5,368 nt of DNA from Giesbergeria sp. (GTDB taxonomy: Bacteria > Pseudomonadota > Gammaproteobacteria > Burkholderiales > Burkholderiaceae_C). The stretch's first letter is position 1, and each line of letters starts with the position of its first letter. The translations under genes and the position numbers were made by a program. The notes beneath the pieces are model-generated. The model did no database searches and had not been told where the DNA came from. It saw only the letters and a program-made list of their open reading frames with translations. The stretch lies in assembly GCA_017998735.1 (NCBI GenBank), contig JAGOCN010000147.1:1-5368 (forward strand). The letters are read 5' to 3'. This document shows positions 1 to 4,543 of this stretch, in pieces.

Positions 1-1
1 C

Positions 2-532
2 CTGGTCGAGCAGGGTGCCGATCTGGCGCTGCGCATTGGCCGGCTGGCCGATTCGGCCCTGGGCGCACGCTACCTGGGCTCCAACCCCTGGGTCATGGTG
101 GCCGCGCCGGCGTACCTGCAATCGCATCCGGCGCCGCGCGTGCCCGCCGATCTGGCGCAGCACCCGTGCCTGGTCTACAGCAGCGTGCAGGGCGACGACC
201 GCTGGAGCCTGACCGGCCCGAGCGGCGAGGAAGCCTCGGTGCCGGTGACCGGGCCGCTGCGCACCAACAACCTCTCGACCGTGCTGGCCGCCGTGCACGA
301 TGGCATGGGCGTGGCCGTGCTGCCGCTGTACCTGGCACGCGAAGCACTGGACGAGGGCACGGCGGTGCAGGTGATGAAAGACTACGCCCTGCCCGCACAG
401 GAAGTGCATGCGGTGTTTCCGTCACCCAAGCTGGTGCCGTCCAAGGTCACGCACTTCATCGGTTTTTTGCAGCAGGCGCTGGCCGGCGAGTGGTGGGCCA
501 AACCCCAGCGGCGCGCCCAGGGCGGCGGCTGA
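2..532 (+). CDS. LysR-family transcriptional regulator, C-terminal part (5' truncated by window edge)
   Basis: This is an open frame from the window edge to TGA at 530-532, giving 176 visible residues. The N-terminal winged helix-turn-helix that binds DNA is not in the window. What remains is the periplasmic-binding-protein-like effector domain of LysR regulators. Near the start it reads LVEQGADLALRIGRLADSAL, the usual 'D(L/V)ALRxGxLxDSxL' stretch of the family. Further in are 'NNLSTVLAAVHDGMGVAVLP' and the 'PLYLAREAL' segment, which match the second lobe. The protein ends in a short basic, Gly-rich tail (KPQRRAQGGG). The effector and target genes cannot be told from this fragment. A regulator of this type usually controls a divergent neighbour, which would lie to the left of the window. 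The downstream lipoprotein gene is separated by two terminator-like hairpins, so it is probably not co-transcribed. Family call is firm; specificity unknown. Confidence 0.95.
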   Translation: MVEQGADLALRIGRLADSALGARYLGSNPWVMVAAPAYLQSHPAPRVPADLAQHPCLVYSSVQGDDRWSLTGPSGEEASVPVTGPLRTNNLSTVLAAVHDGMGVAVLPLYLAREALDEGTAVQVMKDYALPAQEVHAVFPSPKLVPSKVTHFIGFLQQALAGEWWAKPQRRAQGGG

Positions 533-557
533 AGGGCCATACGGCAGGGCCGCCGGA

Positions 558-593
558 CGGCCTGCAGGAGTGCAGCCGCACAGGCCGGTTTTT
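558..593 (+). terminator. Putative rho-independent terminator after the LysR gene
   Basis: A perfect 7-bp GC-rich inverted repeat, CGGCCTG (558-564) and CAGGCCG (581-587), is followed by G and a run of five T (589-593). The 16-nt loop has its own small stem (CTGCA/TGCAG). It starts 26 nt after the LysR stop codon, which is the expected place for a terminator of that gene. Confidence 0.6.
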
Positions 594-638
594 GCTAGCA
601 ACCCTGGGCTGATCCATGCGTTACCCGCCGTGACAGGC

Positions 639-689
639 GCGCTGCAGGGCCGGGGTATGGTGGCGGCCCTGCGCGCTGCGCCGTTTTTT
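639..689 (+). terminator. Second strong hairpin with T-run (tandem terminator or leader structure)
   Basis: GCAGGGCCG (644-652) pairs perfectly with CGGCCCTGC (664-672) around an 11-nt loop. The stem can be lengthened by GCGC (639-642) with GCGC (673-676) if T643 is bulged out. Six T follow at 684-689, seven nt after the stem. The stem is longer than usual for a terminator and the gap to the T-run is wide. It may therefore be a back-up terminator for the LysR transcript, or a structure in the leader of the lipoprotein gene if a promoter lies further upstream. Confidence 0.5.
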
Positions 690-736
690 CATGCCGTTCC
701 TTTTTTCCTTTTTGTTGTTTTTGATTTTGTTTTTTT
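684..736 (+). promoter_or_regulatory. T-rich tract upstream of the lipoprotein gene
   Basis: 38 of 53 bases are T, in runs of 4 to 7, in an otherwise GC-rich window. The tract ends just before the Shine-Dalgarno of the I78 lipoprotein gene. If transcribed it gives a U-rich leader, the type of sequence bound by ribosomal protein S1 or Hfq. If not, it may be an AT-rich promoter element. I could not find a convincing -35/-10 pair, so its role is open. Confidence 0.45.
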
Positions 737-740
737 CCAC

Positions 741-746
741 AGGAAA
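741..746 (+). promoter_or_regulatory. Ribosome binding site fixing the lipoprotein start at 754
   Basis: AGGAAA lies 7 nt before ATG 754 and directly after the T-rich tract. The in-frame codon at 691 has no such site and would put a run of Phe/Leu residues coded by the T-rich tract ahead of the lipoprotein signal peptide, so 754 is preferred. Confidence 0.7.
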
Positions 747-753
747 CCAGACC

Positions 754-1158
754 ATGCGCCATTTCAGAATCCTTTCGCTCCTGATGACCACCGTGGCCGT
801 TGCCGTGCTGGCCGGCTGCGCCGGCATGCCCGGCGGCGGCGCAATGAACCCCGGCATGGGCACAGGCAGCAGTGCCGGCACACCAAGGGCGCCAGGCACG
901 CAGCAGCCAGCCACACTGCCGCCCCCCCAGTGGCAGACGCCCGGCCCGCGCGGCGGTGCCTGCAATGCTGCTGCAGCGCAGAGCGCCATGGGCCAGCAAA
1001 GCACGGGGGCGGTGATTGAAAAGGCACGGGTCGCCTCGGGCGCGGCCATGGCGCGGGTGCTGCGCCCGAACCAGCCGACCACCCTGGAGTTCAACCACGA
1101 GCGCCTGAACGTGGTGGTGGACGCCGCCGGGCGCATCACGGCGGTGCGCTGCGGCTGA
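754..1158 (+). CDS. Lipoprotein with peptidase inhibitor I78 domain
   Basis: This 134-residue protein starts with a lipoprotein signal peptide: basic MRHFR, a hydrophobic core, and lipobox L19-A20-G21-C22. The mature protein would be lipidated at Cys22. Residue +2 is Ala rather than Asp, which in enterobacteria favours sorting to the outer membrane. Residues 23-66 form a low-complexity Gly/Pro/Met/Gln-rich linker. Residues 67-134 match the I78 (elastase inhibitor type) family: G-A-C70, AQxxxGQ (75-81), AR-x-x-SGA (91-97), 'RVLRPNQPTTLEF', 'RLNVVVD', and a C-terminal 'ITAVRCG'. Cys70 and Cys133 are the two cysteines of the domain and probably form a disulfide. Family members inhibit serine proteases, so a protective role at the cell surface is plausible but inferred. 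The gene stands alone, with hairpins on both sides. Family assignment is strong; the target protease is unknown. Confidence 0.9.
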   Translation: MRHFRILSLLMTTVAVAVLAGCAGMPGGGAMNPGMGTGSSAGTPRAPGTQQPATLPPPQWQTPGPRGGACNAAAAQSAMGQQSTGAVIEKARVASGAAMARVLRPNQPTTLEFNHERLNVVVDAAGRITAVRCG

Positions 1159-1258
1159 GAAAGAAAGCGGCAAGGGGAGATGAAGCGGTCAAAGGGTGGG
1201 TCGGGTCACCAAAGCAGCGCACCGTCCGCCTGCCCTGTGCCGGCGCTTCGCTTCAAAC

Positions 1259-1342
1259 ACTCATCTTTTGATAGCTGCTGGCGCAGGCTGCACCTGCGCC
1301 AGAGGGCTTTTTGGCACTGAAATCAGTGCAGCAGCGCTGCTG
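1259..1342. repeat. Comamonadaceae-type intergenic repeat with three consecutive inverted repeats
   Basis: The stretch begins with 'ttttgatagctgctggcgc', which I remember as a recurrent intergenic element in Comamonadaceae genomes (recollection, not searched). It holds three palindromes in a row: CTGGCGCAG/CTGCGCCAG (1278-1286 with 1294-1302), GCACTGA/TCAGTGC (1314-1320 with 1323-1329), and a 14-bp palindrome centred on AGCGCT (1329-1342). It sits between the converging lipoprotein and crotonase genes and ends 3 nt before the crotonase stop codon. Confidence 0.6.
1278..1312 (+). terminator. Terminator-like hairpin between convergent genes
   Basis: A perfect 9-bp stem (1278-1286 with 1294-1302) and 7-nt loop GCTGCAC are followed by AGGGC and five T at 1308-1312. 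The T-run is on the plus strand, so this would stop transcription of the lipoprotein gene that ended 120 nt earlier. No T-run follows the stem on the minus strand, so any effect on the beta-oxidation transcript would depend on the hairpin alone. Confidence 0.5.
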
Positions 1343-1344
1343 TG

Positions 1345-2133
1345 TCAGCGGGCGCTGAAGTCGGGGCGGCGCTTTTCCACAAAGGCGGTGAAGGCTTCGC
1401 GGGCGGAAGGCTCCTGCAGCATGCGGCCAAAGCTGGCGCCTTCTTCGGCCATGCGCGCCAGCACCGGCTCGAACAAATCCTTTTTCATCAGGCGCTTGGT
1501 TTCCACCAGCGACGGCAGCGGCTTGGCCGCCAGCTTGCGCGCCTGCGCCTGGGCAATGGCGTTGCATTCGGTGGGCGGCACCACGCGGTTGACCAGCCCC
1601 ACTTCCAGCGCGGCTTCGGCCATGAAGGGTTCGCCCAGCAGCAGCGCCTCGGCGGCGCGGTGGTAGCCCATCAGGCGCGGCACCAGAAAGCTCGACCCCG
1701 CCTCGGGGCACAGGCCCAGGTTCACGAACGGCATGGAAAACGCCGCGTTGTCGCCGGCATAGACCAGGTCGCAGTGCAGCAGCATGGTGGTGCCGATGCC
1801 GACCGCCGGCCCGCACACCGCGGCCACCAGCGGCTTGGGGAATGCGGCAATGGCGCGCAGAAAGCGCATCACCGGCGCGTCGTTGCCTTCGCTGGCGGGC
1901 GAGCGCGCCAGAAAATCGCCGATGTCGTTGCCGGCGCTGAACACCGTCACGTCACCCTGCAGCACCACCACATGCACGGCGCTGTCGGCCTGCGCCTGCA
2001 GCAATGCCTCGGCCAGCGCGGCGTACATGGCGCGGGTCAGCGAATTCTTCTTGTCCACCCGGTTCAGGGTGATGGTGGTCACGGCCGCTTCGGTGTGGAC
2101 CAGGATGTCTTGCGTGGGGATGACTGCGTTCAT
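1345..2133 (-). CDS. Enoyl-CoA hydratase/isomerase family (crotonase fold), probably isomerase-like
   Basis: This 262-residue protein has the usual length of a single-domain crotonase. It starts at ATG 2133, preceded by AAGGAA with 9 nt spacing. The frame stays open upstream to 2319, but that part does not resemble the family. Seen motifs are VDKKNSL (26-32), the oxyanion-hole segment FSAGNDI (65-71), the second loop PAVGIGTTML (109-118), CDLVYAG (121-127), and FSMPFVNLGLCPEAGSS (132-148). Crotonases bind acyl-CoA and stabilise an enolate. The two glutamates of classical hydratases are replaced by Thr116 and Phe136. Glu144 in 'CPEAGSS' lies where delta3,delta2-enoyl-CoA isomerases of the ECI2 (PECI)/Eci1 type carry their catalytic Glu. 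I therefore favour an isomerase or related role for unsaturated fatty acids over plain hydration. It is the last gene of the minus-strand cluster, 189 nt after the thioesterase gene. Fold is certain; exact reaction is inferred. Confidence 0.93.
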   Translation of the reverse strand: MNAVIPTQDILVHTEAAVTTITLNRVDKKNSLTRAMYAALAEALLQAQADSAVHVVVLQGDVTVFSAGNDIGDFLARSPASEGNDAPVMRFLRAIAAFPKPLVAAVCGPAVGIGTTMLLHCDLVYAGDNAAFSMPFVNLGLCPEAGSSFLVPRLMGYHRAAEALLLGEPFMAEAALEVGLVNRVVPPTECNAIAQAQARKLAAKPLPSLVETKRLMKKDLFEPVLARMAEEGASFGRMLQEPSAREAFTAFVEKRRPDFSAR

Positions 2134-2141
2134 GGGAAAGA

Positions 2142-2147
2142 TTCCTT
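2142..2147 (-). promoter_or_regulatory. Ribosome binding site of the crotonase gene
   Basis: On the minus strand AAGGAA stands 8-9 nt before ATG 2133. This supports that start over the long upstream extension of the frame to 2319. Confidence 0.65.
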
Positions 2148-2191
2148 GCAAAAAAGGGATGCCTACAAAAAAGAAAAGACACGGGGCAGTG

Positions 2192-2235
2192 AAAAGCCAC
2201 CTGGCTGACATCCGAACAGCCCGCGCACCCGTGGC
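2192..2235 (-). terminator. Weak hairpin plus T4 in the thioesterase-crotonase spacer (possible attenuator)
   Basis: On the minus strand GGCTG (2221-2217) and CAGCC (2207-2203) form a 5-bp stem, enclosed by GCCAC (2235-2231) with GTGGC (2200-2196) and followed by four T (2195-2192). It is too weak to be sure of. It could reduce read-through into the crotonase gene. The rest of the 189-nt spacer holds a 14-bp palindrome (2278-2291) and no gene that I can see. Confidence 0.25.
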
Positions 2236-2322
2236 CTGCGCCGCCTTTGCAACACCAGGAGCAGGGGAACAAGCCGGTGGCCAGCTGGCCAGTGAAGCGC
2301 AGCGCAGCGCCGCACCCACGCC

Positions 2323-3195
2323 CTATTCCTTGAAATACACCATCTGGTGGCTGGTGGCCAGCAGCGCGCCGGATTCGTTCCACAGCTGCACCGCCTGGTC
2401 AAAAAAGCCTCGGCGAAACTCCTGCCCGCGCGCCTGGCCCAGCAGGTAGCCGGTGCCGGTGGCGGCCAGTTCGGCGCCATTGGCGTGGAAGTACACCGTC
2501 AGCGACACCGTGCCGGCCGGCACGCGCAGCGCGCGGCGCAGCCAGACACGCGGAAAGAACACATCGGCCAGGGCGGCCAGCGCGCAAAAGTCCAGCGGGC
2601 GCGGCGGGTCGTCGCGCATCCACAGCTGGCTCAGGCTGTCGTCGCCCTGCCCTTCCCAGCGCTCGGGCAGCGTGCCGGTCACCGGGCGCATTTCGTAGCG
2701 CTGCAGCCACTCCACGCCCATGGACGGGGTGGCGCGGGCCAGGGTGGCGGGCTGCGGCACGGCGGGCAGCGGCAGGTCGCCCATGCTCCAGGTGTCGCGC
2801 CGCACCGCTGTCACGGCCGTGGCGGTGGTGGTGACCACCGGGTGGCCGTTGGCATTGGGCTGAAAGAACGCCACCGTCCAGTGCTGGGTCGAGCGGTTGG
2901 TGCGCACCGGCACCGCCTGCACCGTGAACGCCCCGGCCACCTGGGCAGCGGCAAAGTTGACGGTCAGCGACAGCGGCTCGCCCAGCAGGTCGGGGTGCTG
3001 CAGCACCGCCTGCAGGGCGATGGCCGCCGTGGTGCCGCCAAACGGGCCGACCATGTTCCAGTAGCCCGGATGGACCTGGCCGTGGTACTGGCCTGCATGG
3101 GTGGAGCTGAGCGCCAGCGCCTGGTCCAGCGGGTGCACGGCTGCGGAGGCGGTGGTGTTCTGGCGGGGGGCAGAGGGAGAGGTTTTGGTCGTCAT
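2323..3195 (-). CDS. Acyl-CoA thioesterase, TesB-like double hotdog
   Basis: This 290-residue protein has the length expected of TesB-type thioesterases, which are two fused hotdog domains that hydrolyse acyl-CoA to free acid and CoA. The first domain (about residues 20-130) includes 'HPGYWNMVGPFGG' followed by an Ala-rich helix. The second (about 190-290) includes 'LALALAD-like' ALAALADVFFPR, VSLTVYFH and ATSHQMVYF. Aligned by eye with E. coli TesB, Asp211, Thr233 and Gln284 fall at the Asp204/Thr228/Gln278 catalytic positions, with nearly the same spacing. ATG 3195 has no good Shine-Dalgarno (only GGCAAG close to the start). GTG at codon 20, just before the conserved part, is an alternative start but also lacks one. 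The gene sits 151 nt after the thiolase, so it may rid the pathway of stalled acyl-CoAs and recover CoA (inference). Substrate length range is unknown. Confidence 0.87.
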   Translation of the reverse strand: MTTKTSPSAPRQNTTASAAVHPLDQALALSSTHAGQYHGQVHPGYWNMVGPFGGTTAAIALQAVLQHPDLLGEPLSLTVNFAAAQVAGAFTVQAVPVRTNRSTQHWTVAFFQPNANGHPVVTTTATAVTAVRRDTWSMGDLPLPAVPQPATLARATPSMGVEWLQRYEMRPVTGTLPERWEGQGDDSLSQLWMRDDPPRPLDFCALAALADVFFPRVWLRRALRVPAGTVSLTVYFHANGAELAATGTGYLLGQARGQEFRRGFFDQAVQLWNESGALLATSHQMVYFKE

Positions 3196-3281
3196 GCTTG
3201 CCAGTGTGCCGTGAAGAAAAACGGTGCAACGTCATGGCCGCGACTGCAGAAGCCACCCTGTGTGCCCGGCCAGGGTGCGCA

Positions 3282-3336
3282 CCGGCCTGCCCCGGCGGCA
3301 GCGGCTGGAACTGCTGTTGCTGCAAAGGCAGGCCGG
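3282..3336. repeat. Inverted repeat in the thiolase-thioesterase spacer
   Basis: CCGGCCTGCC (3282-3291) and GGCAGGCCGG (3327-3336) form a perfect 10-bp stem. The 35-nt loop contains a further GCAGC/GCTGC stem. It begins just after the thiolase stop codon in transcription order. No T-run follows on the minus strand, so it is not a standard terminator. An mRNA-stabilising or processing hairpin inside the operon is possible. The rest of the 151-nt spacer shows no gene. Confidence 0.5.
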
Positions 3337-3346
3337 GCGGTGGCGT

Positions 3347-4543
3347 TCACACCGCCTCGAAAATGCCGGCTGCGCCCTGCCCCATGCCAACGCACATGGT
3401 CACCATGCCGTACCGGAGCTTGTGGCGCTTGAGCGCATGCACCACCGTAGCGGCGCGGATGGCGCCGGTAGCGCCCAGCGGGTGGCCGAGCGCAATCGCG
3501 CCGCCCATTGGGTTGACCTTGGCCGGGTCCAGGCCCAGCTCGCGCACGACGGCCAACGACTGGGCGGCAAAGGCCTCGTTCAGCTCAAACCAGCCAATGT
3601 CGTCCAGCTTCAGGTTCGCATTGCGCAGCGCCGCCGGAATGGCCTCAATGGGGCCGATGCCCATGATGTGCGGCGGCACGCCCTTGCTGGCAAAAGAGAC
3701 AAAACGCGCCAGTGGCGTGAGGCCAAAGCGCTTGACCGCCGATTCGCTCGCCAGGATCAGCGCACCGGCGCCGTCGCTGGTTTGCGAGCTGTTGCCCGCC
3801 GTGACCGAGCCGCGCGCAGCAAACACGGTGCGCAGCTTGGCCAGGCCTTCGAGCGTGGTGTCGGGGCGCGGGCCTTCGTCCAGGCTGACGGTGCGGGTTG
3901 TGGCGACGGCTTCGCCGCTGCCCAGGTCCACCGTGCGGTCGGTGACTTCGATGGGCGTGATCTCGTCGGCAAATTCGCCGGCCTGCTGGGCGGCCAGGGC
4001 GCGCTGGTGCGACTGCAGGGCGAACTGGTCCTGCGCCTCGCGCGAGACCTTCCACTGCTGCGCCACTTTCTCTGCGGTCAGGCCCATGCCGTAGGCAATG
4101 CCGACATCGCCCTCGCGCTCAAAAATGCTGGGCGACAGGCTGGGGCTGTTGCCCATCATCGGCACCATGCTCATGCTCTCCACACCGGCGGCAATCATCA
4201 CGTCGGCTTCGCCCACGCGGATGCGGTCGGCCGCCATCTGCACGGCCGACAGGCCCGAGGCGCAGAAGCGGTTCACGGTGATGCCGCCCACGCTGGTCGG
4301 CAGCCCCGCCAGCACCGCGCCAATGCGCGCCACGTTCAGGCCCTGCTGCGCTTCGGGAATCGCGCAGCCGCAAATGATGTCTTCGATCGCCGCCGGGTCC
4401 AGGCCGGGGGCCTGCGCCAAAACGGCCTTCAGGATGGTGGCCAGCAGGTCATCAGGCCGGGTGTTGCGGAAATAGCCCCGGTGCGAGCGCCCGATGGGGG
4501 TGCGGGTGGCGGCAACGATGTAGGCGTCTTGCAGTTGTTTCAT
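3347..4543 (-). CDS. fadA: Acetyl-CoA C-acyltransferase (3-ketoacyl-CoA thiolase)
   Basis: This 398-residue protein is full length for the thiolase family. It cleaves 3-ketoacyl-CoA with CoA to give acetyl-CoA and a shortened acyl-CoA, the last step of each beta-oxidation round. It begins with the typical YIVAATRTPIGR (8-19). The nucleophile is Cys94 in NRFCASG, which is acylated. NEAFA is at 322-326. His354 is in GGAIALGHPLGATG, and the second catalytic cysteine, Cys384, is in CVGMGQG. All active-site elements are intact. ATG 4543 has a good AGGAG Shine-Dalgarno at 4550-4554, 6 nt away. The start overlaps the stop of the DUF559 ORF (ATGA), so translation may be coupled. The gene order of a FadN-type dehydrogenase followed by a thiolase is that of fadN-fadA operons, here with a nuclease-family ORF between them. 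The degradative role is inferred from this context; thiolases can also run biosynthetically. Confidence 0.96.
   Translation of the reverse strand: MKQLQDAYIVAATRTPIGRSHRGYFRNTRPDDLLATILKAVLAQAPGLDPAAIEDIICGCAIPEAQQGLNVARIGAVLAGLPTSVGGITVNRFCASGLSAVQMAADRIRVGEADVMIAAGVESMSMVPMMGNSPSLSPSIFEREGDVGIAYGMGLTAEKVAQQWKVSREAQDQFALQSHQRALAAQQAGEFADEITPIEVTDRTVDLGSGEAVATTRTVSLDEGPRPDTTLEGLAKLRTVFAARGSVTAGNSSQTSDGAGALILASESAVKRFGLTPLARFVSFASKGVPPHIMGIGPIEAIPAALRNANLKLDDIGWFELNEAFAAQSLAVVRELGLDPAKVNPMGGAIALGHPLGATGAIRAATVVHALKRHKLRYGMVTMCVGMGQGAAGIFEAV

Noticed and set aside
630..661. Possible sigma70 promoter: GTGACA (630-635) and TATGGT (656-661)
   Set aside because: The spacing is 20 nt, beyond the usual 16-18, and the elements lie within the arms and loop of a strong hairpin. 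Not good enough to call.
691..753. Upstream start of the lipoprotein gene at 691
   Set aside because: It would add a Phe/Leu-rich stretch coded by the T-rich tract before a complete lipoprotein signal peptide, and it has no ribosome binding site.
2134..2319. N-terminal extension of the crotonase up to 2319
   Set aside because: The extra 62 residues do not resemble the family, whereas ATG 2133 has a Shine-Dalgarno and begins at the normal point of the domain.
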